From NCBI RefSeq assembly GCF_024679095.1, contig NC_066512.1, positions 10,780,409 to 10,844,408 on the forward strand: a stretch of 64,000 nt of DNA, read 5' to 3'. The notes beneath the pieces are model-generated. The model searched no databases. It saw only the letters and a program-made list of their open reading frames with translations, and was not told where the DNA came from. Below are positions 1-13,675 of the stretch, in pieces; positions within the stretch are counted from its first letter, which is position 1; each line of letters begins with the position of its first letter. A program made the translations under genes and the position numbers. Origin of the DNA: Eriocheir sinensis (Eukaryota; Arthropoda; Malacostraca; Decapoda; Varunidae).

Positions 1-723
1 GGAGGGATGAATAATGCGACAGGACGGCAGGAGGAAGAGAGGGCGAGAAGGGTGAGGCAGATGGTAGAAGACAAGGACCAAAGGTGAGAGAAAGACGAAA
101 CAACGGAGAGGAAAAGGAACGGGATGGAACAAAGGGAGATTATGTAGAGGTGAAGGAGTCTTGGGCAAGGAAGCGAAAAGAGTAGGAGGAAATGATAGTT
201 GAGAAAAGTTAGAATGAAAAAGGTAGGTAGAGTTAGAGCAGCGAGTGGGAAAAATGCATGAAAAAGGGTAGGAATGTAATAGAGGAGATAAATCAATAGA
301 GAATGAATATTAAACGGCCGGCGAAGCGAAGGAAACTAATAGAGTGGGAGGAACGGAGACGGGAAGGGAAATGAGATAAAGCTAGGAGCAGGTGGAGAGG
401 AGGGAGAGGAGGGAGAGGAGCGGGAAGACTGCGGGGAAGATTTGATTATTAAGCGATGGAGACCTCGAAACTGGGAAAATGAAATTAACGACAGGGAGCC
501 GAAATACATTACCAGGGACAAAATTGAAAGAAGTTAGGCACGACAGTCGGGGTAAGGAAGAGCGTTCGGTACATTTAAGAGAATCACGTGTAGATAAATT
601 ACGACAAAAAGATGAAAAAAAAAATCGTTGTGAATACGCACATGTCTACCATCGAAAGGAAATACAGTAAAAAGTAAAGTAAACCTTGGCCGACTTTTAT
701 TTATTCAATTTAGCGAGGGAACA

Positions 724-744
724 GTTTGTTTGTTTGTTTGTTTG
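724..744 (+). repeat. (GTTT)n tetranucleotide microsatellite
   Basis: Five perfect GTTT units in otherwise AT-rich sequence. Confidence 0.9.
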
Positions 745-1227
745 TCTGGAGGAGCAGCATGTGGCGGGCATTCTCCATATGTTTTTAGTTTAGCTCTTGG
801 TCTGCCTATTAACAAACCAGTGAGAAAGAAAAAAAGTACAAGCTATATATACAAGTCGAAAATATGAACCAGAACATTAAGATATCTAAATCAGAAGGGG
901 AAGAAAAATTTACGATAGACCACAGCAAAGTAGCACATCGTAGCAACATCATTTTTTTTCAAACATTTACTAATTTCGCGAACCAAAAAAACTAAAACAC
1001 ATGAAACAAGTCATCACCAAATAGCAAAAAAAAAAAAAAAAAGACGAAACAACATTCATTTGCCAACCCCCCAAAAAGGCAAAGCACTTCATGTTTTCTA
1101 CATAACTTTCCCCTTCCCGATATATTTTAGGGGAAACTAATGGGAAGAGAAATATATGCAAAAAAGTAGAAAACGGCCATAGACTTTCTTGCACAAACAG
1201 AACGATTTTTCTTCCACGCCTATCACT

Positions 1228-1372
<145 letters not shown>

Positions 1373-3649
1373 ACATCAGTTCGTCATTACACCTTAGTTT
1401 AGTAAAGGGAAATTAGCAGCTGCCAGTTTAGTTACATCCACCCACAAAGAGGAATTAAGTGTGTCCAGTAGGAGGGAAGGAGAAAGGACAAGGCTTCCGG
1501 GTGTCCGTGTGGGGGGAAGAGGAAATGTATACGAGGGGCGAACTAACCCTTCCCAACAGCTGTCACCAAGAAGAGGAGGAGAAGGAGAAAGAGGAGGAGA
1601 GGGAGGACAGGAGGCGGAGGCGAAGGAGGAGGCGGGGGGAGGTGACGAGACAGAAGAAAAAGGGAAAAATGTAAAATGAAGAGAAAACGTAAAGGACGAG
1701 AAAGACAAGACATAAAACAGAAAAAAATAGATAAGCTAAAAACAACAACAAAGGAAAAGAGAAAAATAAAACAGAGAGAAGATATCAAAAGCAGTAAAAA
1801 AGAACTGCAGACAAGATAGAAAAGAGAAGGGAGAAACGACACTCGATACGAAAAAATATAAAAGTAAAAAGAGCAGAGGTTACGACATGGAAGGAGAGCA
1901 GGAAGAAAGAGGTGGGAGAGGAAAATGGTCGGGAGAAGATGATTAAGGCGAAGGAAAGAAAGAACGGAGGAAGGGTGACATGATAAAAGTGGTTATAAGA
2001 GACCAGGAGGGAGGGCGATGGAAGGGGACATAATGAAGACGGTAAAATGAGAAGGATAAGAAAGACAAGGAAGAAAAATGATGGTTGAAAAAAGGATTAA
2101 GGGATGCGGAGTGAGGGGAGGAGGAAGACATAAATGAAGAGTAAAAGGAAGAAGGAGAAAATTAAGTGAAGAGGAGAGTCATAACAAACAAAATAGTGGA
2201 AGAGGAGATAATATAAAAATAAAGATAAAGATTAATAAATATGGAAGTAAATAAAGATATATAAAATAAAGGAAAAAGGAAGGAGGGTGGGAGGAAAAGA
2301 AATGGCTAATTTGCATAGAAAACGGTGAAACTTTGAAGATAAAAAAAAAAAAAGATGAACTGACAAGAAGAGAAATAGTGTAAGTTAACAACAAGGGTGG
2401 GTGGCAAAAGAAGGGATTATAGGAGAGATATGAGGGGAAGAAAGCTAAACTGTATAGTGGAGCTAAAATGGAAGGAGAGGAAAGAAGAGTTTGTCAAGTT
2501 TTTGGTGGAGCTGGTGGAGCTGGTGGTGATGGATGAGGGGCGAGGAAGGGGGCAGGAGGGTGCTTAGTAACGAAGAAAAAAAGAAGAGAGCACGAGCTGA
2601 GTGAGGAAAAAGTGAGGCGGAGATGAAGGAAAAGGAAATAAGTAAAATATGAGGCCAGTGTTGGAAGGAAGGCGAGATAAAATATAAACAGAGATCAAGA
2701 AATTACAAAAAAAGCCAAGAATAAAGGAAGGAAGAAGACAGGTGGAGGAGATGAAGAAAAGGAAGAAGAATGAATACTGGGTGTAGGGGAGAAAAGAAAG
2801 ACACGGTGAGGGAATTAGGTAACGAGACAACGGATTGGAAAGAGGATGAAGAAACAATGGCGGCGGGAGGGAAAAGAAGAGTAGGGACACAAGAGACAAG
2901 GAGAATGGAAAAGAAGTGTTGTGAGGGGAGAGGAAAGCAGAAAAAAACACAGAAGGATAAGAAAGGCTTGTCAAAGTTGAACAGGGTACTAGGGAGGTTA
3001 AGGAAGGAGGGGGTAAAGGGTAAGAGTATGGAAAGGAAGGGAAAAAGGTAAAGGAAAAGACAACCGTGCCATGTAAGGAGGGCAGGGAAGGTCAGAAAAA
3101 ATGGGAATGGCAATGGAAGTAATAGCAAGGGAAAAAGGAGAAACCGAAACTGGTTTTTGGGGAGGGCACGAAGAGCAAAAGAAAAGAGAAAGTGACGGGG
3201 AATAAAGGTAAACGGAACAGGATGAGGAAAGGGAAGATGGTGACCGATTGGGAAAGTTAAACATAAAGACGGCAAGAAGAATAGAAGAAGTGAAGGGAAA
3301 ATAGTTGAAGGAAAAGGGAAAAAACAACGACATAATGGAAGGCGAAGGGAAAGGGAGGGGAAGATCAGGACACGTTAGAAAAGGATGTGAAGATAGCGAG
3401 AAAATGGAGACAAAAGACAGAGGAGGGGGATGGATGGAAAAGGAGAAAGGGGAGGGACGGGGAAAGACCAGAGCTGGTTAAAGGTGAGGGCTGAGGGGCT
3501 CCTGCTGGTACAACTCGCGGGGCACAGCACAACAGCAAGCAGAAGGGACTGGGGGGGGAGGGGGGGATGTAATCTGCTGGCTGGCTGGCTGCAGCACGAG
3601 AAGGTAAATGTAGCAGGGGTGGGAACGAGGGCGGGGTATAAGAGAAGGA

Positions 3650-6150
3650 GGAGGAGATGGAAGAGTAGATGGAAAAGGAGTGGAAAAGGTGATGGAAGAG
3701 GAGGTGGAAAAGGAGTGAAAGAGGAGGTGGAAAAGGAGTGGAAGAGGAGGTGGAAAAGGAGTGGAAAAGGTGATGGAAGAGGAGGTGGAAAAGGAGTGGA
3801 AAAGGTGATGGAAGAGGAGGTGGAAAAGGAGTGTAAAAGGTGATGGAAGAGGAGGTGGAAAAGGAGTGTAAAAGGTGGTGGAAGAGGAGCTGGAAAAGGA
3901 GTGTAAAAGGTGGTGGAAAAGGAGTGGAAAAGGTGGTAGAAGAAGAGGTGGAAAAGGAGTGTAAAAGGTGGTGGAAAAGGAGTGGAAAAGGTGATGGAAG
4001 AGGAGGTGGAAAAGGAGTGGAAAAGGTGGTGGAAAAGGAGTGGAAAAGGTGATGGAAGAGGAGGTGGAAAAGGAGTGGAAAAGGTGATGGAAGAGGAGGT
4101 GGAAAAGGAGTGGAAAAGGTGGTGGAAGAGGAGGTGGAAAAGGAGTGGAAAAGGTGGTGGAAAAGGAGTGGAAAAGGTGATGGAAGAGGAGGTGGAAAAG
4201 GAGTGGAAAAGGTGGTGGAAGAGGAGGTGGAAAAGGAGGTAAAAGGTGGTGGGAAAAAAGGAGGAAAAGGTGATGGAAGAGGAGGTGGAAAAGGAGGGAA
4301 AAGGTGATGGAAGAGGAGGTGAAAAGGAGGGAAAAGGTGGTGGAAGAGGAGGTGGAAAAGGAGGAAAAGGTGATGGAAGAGGAGGTGGAAAAGGAGGAAA
4401 AGGGTGGAAAAGGAGGTGGAAAAGGAGGTGGAAAAGGAGGGAAAAGGTGGAAAAGGAGGTGGAAAAGGAGGAAAAGGTGGTGGAAGAGGAGGTGGAAAAG
4501 GAGGAAAGGTAGAAGAGGAGGTGGAAAAGGAGTGGAAAAGGTGGTGGAAGAGGAGGTGGAAAAGGAGTGGAAAAGGTGGTGGAAGAGGAGGTGGAAAAGG
4601 AGTGGAAAAGGTGATGGAAGAGGAGGTGGAAAAGGAGTGGAAAAGGTGATGGAAGAGGAGGTGGAAAAGGAGTGAAAAGGGTGATGGAAGAGGAGGTGGA
4701 AAAGGAGTGGAAAGGGTGATGGATGAGGAGGTGGAAAAGGAGTATAAAAGGTGGTGGAAAAGGAGTGGAAAAGGTGGTGGAAAAGGAGTGGAAAAGGTGG
4801 TGGAAAAGGAGTGGAAAAGGTGGTGGAAAAGGAGTGGAAAAGGTGGTGGAAAAGGAGTAGAAAAGGTGGTGGAAAAGGAGTGGAAAAGGTGGTGGAAAAG
4901 GAGGTGGAATAGGAGTGGAAAAGTTGGTGGAAAAGGAGTGGAAAAGTTGGTGGAAAAGGAGTGGAAAAGGTGGTGGAAAAGGAGTGGAAAAGGTGGTGGA
5001 AAAGGAGTGGAAAAGGTGATGGAAGAGGAGGTGGAAAAGGAGTGGAAAGGGTGATGGATGAGGAGGTGGAAAAGGAGTATAAAAAGTGATGGAAGAGGAG
5101 GTGGAAAAGGAGTATAAAAGGTGGTGGAAGAGGAGGTGGAAAAGGAGTGGAAAAGGTGATGGAAGAGGAGGTGGAAAATGAGTATAAAAGGTGGTGGAAG
5201 AGGAGGTGGAAAAGGAGTGGAAAAGGTGGTGGAAGAGGAGGTGGAAAAGGAGTGTAAAAGGTGATGGAAGAGGAGGTGGAAAAGGAGTATAAAAGGTGGT
5301 GGAAGAGGAGGTGGAAAAGGAGTGGAAAAGGTGGTGGAAGAGGAGGTGGAAAAGGAGTATAAAAGGTGGTGGAAGAGGAGGTGGAAAAGGAGTGGAAAAG
5401 GTGGTGGAAGAGGAGGTGGAAAAGGAGTGGAAAAGGTGGTGGAAAAGGAGGTGGAAAAAGAGTGGAAAAGGTGGTGGAAGAGGAGGTGGAAACGGAGTGG
5501 AAAAGGTGGTGGAAGAGGAGGTGGAAAAGGAGGTGGAAGAGGAGGTGGAAAAGGAGTGGAAGAGGAGGTGGAAGAGGAGGTGGAAAAGGAGAGGAAAAGG
5601 TGGTGGAAGACGAGGTGGAAAGGTGGAGAAAGAGGAGGTGGAAAAGAAGTGGAAGAGGAGGTGGAAAAGGAGTGGAAAAGGTGGTGGAAGAGGAGGTGGA
5701 AAAGGAGTGGAAGAGGAGGTGGAAAAGGAATGGAAAAGGTGGTGGAAAAGGAGTGGAAAAAAGTGATGGAAGAGGAGGAGGAAAAGGAGTGGAAAATATG
5801 GTGGAAGAGGAGGTGGAAAATGAGTGGAAAAGGTGGTGGAAAAGGAGTGGAAAAGGTGGTGGAAGAATAGGTGAAAAAGGAGTGGAAAAGGTGATGGAAG
5901 AGGAGGTGGAAAAGGAGTGGAAAATGTGGTGGAAGAGGAGGTGGAAAAGGAGTGGAAAAGGTGATGGAAGAGGAGGTGGAAAAGGAGTGGAAAAGGTGAT
6001 GGAAGAGGAGGTGGAAAAGGAGTGGAAAAGGTGGTGGAAGAGGAGGTGGAAAAGGAGTGGAAAAGGTGATGGAAGAGGAGGTGGAAAAGGAGTGGAAAAG
6101 GTGGTGGAAGAGGAGGTGGAAAAGGAGTGGAAAAGGTGATGGAAGAAGAG
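3650..6150 (+). repeat. G/A-rich minisatellite, 35-bp and 23-bp units
   Basis: About 2.5 kb of head-to-tail units built from two submotifs: a GGTGATGGAAGAG or GGTGGTGGAAGAG block and GGTGGAAAAGGAGTGGAAAA. Where both are present the period is 35 bp, measured between successive GGTG(A/G)TGG blocks near 6067, 6102 and 6137. In 4740-5000 the GGAAGAG part is missing and the period falls to about 23 bp. In 4220-4510 and 5520-5640 units are shorter still, about 12 bp. Neither 35 nor 23 is a multiple of three, so the many overlapping Lys/Glu/Gly/Trp frames are shadows. The array stops sharply at about 6150. Confidence 0.95.
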
Positions 6151-6715
6151 TTGGGAGAGCTTGAATGTCGGAATTGTTGTTGTTGTTGTTTTTATTGTTG
6201 TTGAAGTTATGGTGGTGGTGATGGTTGAGCTGGTGAGGATATTTTTTCTTCTTTGGGGGGGTGGAGAGCAGTGATCTCGGTATTCATTACATTATCACCT
6301 GTGTGCATTTTTATCCTCGTCAAAACACTTAAAATGAATTAACAAATCAATAAATATTTTAAATTATTGTTTTTATAAAAAAAAATCCGTCATTTGGTAA
6401 AGGAAGTGAATACAACAAAAATGTACTGAGGCGTATTTTTTAAGAGACGCATCGTTGCTTATAAAAAAAAAATCGATGCAAAGGGAGCTGCGTGAGGCCA
6501 GACGAATATATAACCCTTCTATAACACAATGCTTTATTGAAAGGTATCGTATTAGGTTTAGTACGTATTACACAGCCTGACACTCGCCACCCCATCCCCC
6601 AGGTCGTGTAATTAAACTTTATGATCTAACGTTTCATCAATTAGGATTACATGCTGGAAACCACACACATAAAGCAAAAAATCAAATGGAAACTCGCGCT
6701 CCAAATACATTTGGA

Positions 6716-6717
<2 letters not shown>
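6151..6717. other. Unique AT-rich spacer with a short (GTT)n
   Basis: After the minisatellite there is a GTT/TTG run at about 6176-6205 and then AT-rich sequence with no recognisable gene or repeat family. Confidence 0.6.

Positions 6718-6793
<76 letters not shown>
6718..6793 (+). repeat. (AC)n microsatellite
   Basis: About 38 AC units. It lies 200 bp upstream of the recognisable part of LINE A. A 311-codon frame that begins before the array and runs into the reverse transcriptase is a chance fusion. Confidence 0.97.
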
Positions 6794-6794
<1 letters not shown>

Positions 6795-6996
6795 GACAGC
6801 CCGGAATGGTTTTATTCTTCACTTGATAAAACTATGACAGAAAAAGGATTCATTTCCCACAAGGAGTCTCCTCTTCCTCTGAGTTTCACACCACCTGAGA
6901 AAGTGAAAACTGAAGTTCGCGAACTTAGAAAAAAAGCCATCACAAATTTCTTTATATTCTTTTTACTCCTCCTCTTTCTATCCTCCCTACTCCTTC

Positions 6997-8205
6997 TGGA
7001 TCTGAACTTTCAGAAAGCCTTCGACAAGGTACCGCACGAGCGACTCCTTATGAAACTGCACTCGGCGGGCATTGGAGCCAATTTGATCGCGTGGATAAGA
7101 GATTGGCTCACCGACAGAAAACAACGAGTGCTACTAAACGGACAACCTTCCGATTGGCTTCCAGTCACTAGTGGAGTGCCTCAAGGGTCAGTGCTGGGAC
7201 CCATACTTATCATATATATCAACGACCTAGAATCAGGAATGAAATCCACACTGTCGAAATTTACTGATGACACCAAGCTGGGTGGCAAGGCCCTCACAAA
7301 GGACGACTGCGAAATCATTCAGAAAGACCTCAATCACATTATCGAATGGTCGGAAAAATGGAAAAAGTCCTTTAATGTTGACAAATGCGAAGTCATGCAC
7401 ATTGGGTCCAGAAATAGTAACCACACATACATCATGAATGGGAAACCCCTACAGGCGATGCAGGAGGAAATGGATCTTGGAGTCACTATCAGCAGAGACC
7501 TGAAACACGCGAGTCACTGTAAGAAAGCAAATAACAAACCCAACACTATGTTCGCTCGGGTTTATAACGAGGAACTTCGAGTGTAAAACGCCAGACGTGA
7601 TGCTCTCCTTTTATAATTCCATGGTAAGACCGCACCTCGAGTATGCAGTACAGTTCTGGTCTCCTAATTACAGAAAGGACATTGATTTACTGAAAAGGAT
7701 TCAACGACGCGCCACGAAAATGATTCCAGCCTTAAGGGCTCAACCATGCGAGGAACGACTCAAGCGACTCAATCTCTTTACACTGGAGAAAGAAAAGACG
7801 CCTACGAGGGGATATGATTCAAGTCTTCAAGTACCTACAAAAGTTCAATAACGTCGATTACCCAAATTCTTTGAACTGCAAACCAACTCAAGAACTAGAT
7901 ATAACGGTTTACCCATCCAGTCGAATCGATGCAACACAGACATTGGAAGGAGTTTCTTTTCAAACCGAGTCATCCGCCACTGGAACAATCTTCCCTCAAA
8001 AGTACTAAATGCGAATACCATCAACTCTTTCAAAAATCGAATCGACCGTCATTTCGTTGCGTCAGGAGTAAATTGAATATCGAGGTGCTTGCATCTGCTC
8101 CCCAGGCCCCAAGTGGCTGTCGAGCAGATTAAATCACCAAAGCGGGCAACCTCGTAATGAGCCAATAGGCTTTATGTTGCCTGCATTTCCATATTTCCTC
8201 CACAT
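6997..8205 (+). mobile_element. LINE A: CR1-like non-LTR retrotransposon, 5' truncated and frameshifted
   Basis: This is the C-terminal half of a non-LTR reverse transcriptase. Visible motifs in order are FQKAFDKVPH (about 7009), SGVPQGSVLGP (about 7171), the catalytic box as FTDDTKLG (about 7259, usually FADD), EEMDLGVTIS, and after a frameshift near 7580 MVRPHLEYAVQFWSP and LLKRIQRRATKMIPALR. A further frameshift near 7800 leads into the conserved tail ending in a WNNLP and FKNRID segment. The 3' UTR at about 8130-8205 has a core, CGTAATGAGCCAATAGGC, that recurs inverted at 31.8 kb. There is no endonuclease domain. The protein is in at least three frames, so the copy is dead. The family is inferred from motifs; CR1 versus a neighbouring clade is not settled. 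Confidence 0.9.
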
Positions 8206-9000
8206 AAACTTTATCTTGTTCCTTTCCTAATTACATCATCTCTTATCCAGGCTCATCCTCTTTCCCCTTCTCCTCCTCCAAAATAAGGTTCTCGATCTTA
8301 AGTTAAGAGAAAAGAATTTGAAGAAGCAGGAAAGTGAAATGTTAGAGAGAAAGATAAAAATAAATGCTGCAAGTGAAGGAAGGAGGGGAGATGAATGAAA
8401 TTGAAGTGATAAGTGACGAAAAGTGTAGGAAGGAGGAATAAAATATTTATTAAAAATGTGAGAACGTGTTGCCGAAAGAGACTGAAAAAAGAAAAGAGGA
8501 GAAATATCGTTAAAGGAAGGATTGAGAGAAGAACGGAAGAATTAGAAAAAAAATGAAGAGGAGAGCGATGAAGTAGTTGGCAGGTAACAGACGCCAAAAG
8601 AGAGAAAATTATATAAACGGAAGGAAGGAAGAGCATAAATAACAGGGATAAGGAAGAGGAATGTAAAAAAAAACGAAAGGCTGTATAAAAGAAAAAATGC
8701 TGAAGGAGCGACTAACACAAAGAAACATATAAAAAGCTAAAAGAAAGATGGAATTAAGCTGGCAAAGTTGGGTGAAAAAAGGAAAATAAAAAAAATAGAA
8801 CAATGGTATTAAATCTGCAAAAAAGACGAAAACTGATCTGATGAAACATAGAAGAGGAAGGGAAAAAAGTCTGACAGGAGGAAATTAAGATAAAAAAATA
8901 ATGAATGTTTCGTTCGGGTGCCAGAAGAGCGATAAAAATTCCCACAAGATGAATGGAACTGGAAAATAAATGGGAGAGACTACGACGTATCACAAACTAG
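8206..9000. other. Purine/AT-rich spacer, no gene
   Basis: Short pyrimidine stretch up to about 8290, then A/G-rich sequence. No transposon protein, RNA gene or credible exon seen. Confidence 0.6.
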
Positions 9001-9001
9001 A

Positions 9002-9143
9002 ATGAGGAGGAGGAGGAGGAGGAGGAGGAGGAGGAAGAGGAAGAGAACGAGGAGGAAGAGAAAGAGGAGGAGGAGGAGGAGAAAGAGGAGGAGGAGAAAG
9101 AGGAGGAAGAGGAAGAGAAAGAGGAGGAGGAGGAGGAGGAGGT
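9002..9143 (+). repeat. (GGA)n imperfect triplet array
   Basis: AGG/GGA triplets interrupted by GAA and AGA units over about 140 bp. Confidence 0.95.
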
Positions 9144-9261
9144 GGACAAAACATGGAGGAGCGGGCAACAAAAACTCTGTGGGCATATTATAAGGCTGTC
9201 TGCTGTAGTAATTTAATCGGTTTGTCAGGCATTTCAGTGACGTGCAAACCGTCAATTTTCG

Positions 9262-9375
9262 CATAAACTACCTCTGAAGGAAAGTTGTCGCAATGGCGGA
9301 TAACTTGGCTTGAGAAAATAAAACATGTGACGATGGCTGTGCTTTATCGCCTCGGTTGAATTGGTGAGGTGAAAT
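9262..9375 (-). mobile_element. LINE A family fragment
   Basis: On the plus strand TACCTCTGAAGGAAAGTTGT and ATGGCGGATAACTTGG, followed by TCGCCTCGGTTGAATTGGT, closely match the same part of the fragment at 31994-32095. That region is the antisense of the LINE A C-terminal coding sequence. Both ends are lost. About 110 bp is recognisable. Confidence 0.75.

Positions 9376-10313
<938 letters not shown>

Positions 10314-10357
<44 letters not shown>
10314..10357 (+). repeat. (TG)n microsatellite between two SINEs
   Basis: About 22 TG units followed by a short CG-rich purine/pyrimidine alternation (GCGCGCGCACGCGC). It separates the AC-tailed SINE from the next SINE copy. Confidence 0.95.
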
Positions 10358-10363
<6 letters not shown>

Positions 10364-10379
10364 CACGCGCCCTTCGTGC

Positions 10380-10640
10380 TATAGCGCCTGTAGGCTTTCT
10401 TGGTGGGGACTGATGATCAGCCCCACCCTGTTAGAACTAAGTGTTTATAGTGACGCCATCTTGTTTGGCTCATGCTGTCCCTCGGAGCTCATCATTAATC
10501 CTCTCTATTAGAGAGAGAATCTATAAAGCCCGGGTTTATAGGTGGTCTTCAGGACAGCATGTGGGTAGTCTTAGGCTGAAAAATCCCGCGTCCTCCTGGA
10601 CTCGGCCCCCGAACGTTAACCACTCAGCCACCGCCTCTTA
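10380..10640 (-). mobile_element. SINE1 copy (class II tRNA-derived)
   Basis: The minus strand begins GAGGCGGTGGCTGAGTGG, a tRNA-Ser/Leu-like A-box head. It continues through GGGATTTTTCAGCC and the family core CCCACATGCTGTCC to a body ending near a CCTACAGGCGC segment. The B-box region is shortened relative to the copy at 22743. Four other copies occur, at 22.7, 44.8, 58.4 and 58.8 kb. Its 5' end abuts a (GA)n array. Confidence 0.85.
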
Positions 10641-10647
10641 GTCTTCC

Positions 10648-11015
<368 letters not shown>

Positions 11016-11039
11016 AGTGGAGGGCGGTTTGCAGATAAA

Positions 11040-11064
11040 TACAGAACACGCACGCACGCACGCA

Positions 11065-11111
<47 letters not shown>

Positions 11112-11126
11112 TCCTTTCTTCACCCC

Positions 11127-11170
<44 letters not shown>

Positions 11171-11185
11171 TCCTTTCTTCACCCC

Positions 11186-11218
<33 letters not shown>
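11040..11218 (+). repeat. (AC)n cluster with a duplicated linker
   Basis: CACG units lead into three (AC)n blocks. The two gaps between blocks carry the same TTTCCTTTCTTCACCCCC linker, about 59 bp apart, so one AC-plus-linker unit has been tandemly duplicated. Confidence 0.95.
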
Positions 11219-11220
<2 letters not shown>

Positions 11221-11423
11221 AAGGACGTCCTCAAACGGAAACAAGGACGGAGCAGCGGAGACAGGGATGACTGGAGGGGAAGTGGATAAAAAAAATGTGA
11301 TGGACGACTCCTTGCAATACACAGCACGGGCTGCCAGCAGCTCGATCACCGAAGATTGGGATGCCGAAGTGGAGAACCGTGATGAAAGAGGCGATGAGAG
11401 TGCTCGGAGGACTGACTGAGGCG

Positions 11424-11605
11424 AGGAGGAGGAGGATAAGGAGAGGAGGAGGAGGAGGAGGAGGAGGAGGAGGAGGTAAAAAATAGAGGAAGAGGATCAT
11501 CAAAAGAACAAGGAAGAGGAGGAGGAGGAGGAGGAGATGGAGGAGATGGAGGAGGAGAAGGAGGAGGAGAAGTAGGAGAAGGAGGAGGAGGAGGAGGAGG
11601 AAGCA
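11424..11605 (+). repeat. (GGA)n imperfect triplet array
   Basis: Runs of GGA with AGA, GTA and GAT interruptions. Pro/Ser and Leu frames on the minus strand are shadows. Confidence 0.95.
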
Positions 11606-11807
11606 AGACAAGTATTATGAGTAGGAGAAAGAGGAGGAAGATAAAAAGGGAGGCGGGGGATGACCTGCAGTGAATAATGCAGAGAAAGATCAGTAATCGG
11701 TAGAGCTAGTGGGTTGGGCAAGAGGAGATCAAAAGGCAGAGGAAAGGTTTATGGGGCCATATAATGGAGGAGACTAATGATGGACTGGGGGAAAGAAGAT
11801 TTTGAGG

Positions 11808-11900
11808 TTTAACCTAACCTACCTTACCTAACCTAACCTACCTAACCTTACCTAATCTCACCTACTTCCACCCAACCTACCTATTTTACCTACCTAACCC
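11808..11900 (-). repeat. Degenerate (TTAGG)n telomere-like block
   Basis: The plus strand has repeated AACCT units, for example TAACCTAACCTACCTTACC. The complement is TTAGG, the standard arthropod telomere repeat. Units are 4-6 bp and drift to CCTACC and CTCACC after about 11860, so this is an old interstitial tract, not a chromosome end. Confidence 0.75.
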
Positions 11901-12448
<548 letters not shown>

Positions 12449-12464
12449 ATCAGAACGTATGTAG

Positions 12465-12635
<171 letters not shown>

Positions 12636-12894
12636 TATGGCCCAGTCTCGTGTTCCACTAATGCACAAGAGTTTATATTTTCTTACTTTCAATAATTTTA
12701 CACTCTCCGTCATTTTTACTAATAATTTACTAACTCTTTCTTGTTTCTTGTTCACCCCTTGGTCTTATTTCGCGTAATTTCTCTCGTTAAGTTTCGATTT
12801 TTCCTGCTTTATTTCCTGTTTTCCAAAAAGATGTAATATTTATTGACATAACTTTAAAATACATTAACGTGCAGTTCAGCTTTAAGCCTTTAAC

Positions 12895-12899
<5 letters not shown>

Positions 12900-12944
<45 letters not shown>
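12900..12944 (+). repeat. (GT)n microsatellite
   Basis: About 22 GT units. Confidence 0.97.
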
Positions 12945-12945
<1 letters not shown>

Positions 12946-13026
12946 TCTACCTTAAAGGTCATACTCATCTCAGACACTCCTTTGAAGTGTCGCAGTGACA
13001 CACACACACACAGACACACACATATA

Positions 13027-13291
13027 CACCACTCCGTGGCGCAACTGGTAGAGCGCTGCGCTGCCAGGCTTCACGGTCTGACAGGGCGGTGGTTCGAGCC
13101 CGCCCAGGCCCGATTCGTTCCGTTGACTAGGAGTGGTTACTGTCCCCCCTTGAGCAAGGGGGATGGGGTGTGTGGTGCGTGAGGTCCTGGCAGTACCCAT
13201 AGGCCATACATCGACGATAAAGAGCACTTGCTCATGTCAGGAGAGTACCTGCTGGCGATTATGAGTCCAACACGTGATCAGGCCGTGGTGA

Positions 13292-13294
<3 letters not shown>
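13027..13294 (+). mobile_element. SINE2 copy with AC tail
   Basis: The tRNA-like head has A box TGGCGCAACTGGTAGAGCG and B box GTGGTTCGAGCCC, the internal RNA polymerase III promoter spacing of tRNA genes. A body of about 170 bp includes CCCCCCTTGAGCAAGGGGGA, a strong hairpin, and ends GGTGAATTACAC, merging into (AC)n. The 5' flank (12997-13026) is also AC-rich on the same strand. A second copy lies inverted at 26813-27063. Confidence 0.85.

Positions 13295-13337
<43 letters not shown>
13295..13337 (+). repeat. (AC)n tail of SINE2
   Basis: About 21 AC units directly after the SINE body. Confidence 0.95.
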
Positions 13338-13341
<4 letters not shown>

Positions 13342-13369
13342 CTCGCCATCTCACTTATCAATGTAACTT

Positions 13370-13489
<120 letters not shown>

Positions 13490-13569
13490 AAAAATTAATC
13501 ATCTAAATCTGAATATATTCATGCAAAATCTTTCTGATATCAAGGAATTTTGGAGGGAATACTCAAGAG

Positions 13570-13675
13570 AATGAAGAGGAGGGACAGGAGGAGGAAGAGA
13601 AGGAGGAGGAGGAAAAGAAAGAGGAGAAAGAAGAGAAAGAGGAAAAAAGAGGAGGAGGAGAAGGAGGAGGAAAAG
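13570..13675 (+). repeat. Imperfect (GGA/GAA)n array
   Basis: Mixed GGA, AGA and AAA triplets, much degraded. Confidence 0.8.

Noticed and set aside
2703..3275. 190-codon Pro/Phe/Ser-rich frame on the minus strand
   Set aside because: Compositional artefact of the purine-rich strand; no motif and an overlapping frame of similar kind.
5366..6139. 257-codon Lys/Glu/Gly/Trp-rich frame
   Set aside because: Shadow of the 35-bp minisatellite; equally long frames overlap in other phases.
6651..6996. Extension of the LINE A frame upstream through the AC array
   Set aside because: The upstream residues include a Thr-His run and a Phe/Leu stretch with no polymerase similarity; the LINE starts at about 6997.
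13027..13110. Possible true tRNA genes at the A/B-box regions (10.3, 13.0, 22.7, 27.0, 44.8, 53.2, 58.7 and 59.1 kb)
   Set aside because: None shows a complete cloverleaf with paired acceptor stem and terminator. All continue into conserved SINE bodies and several recur as a family.
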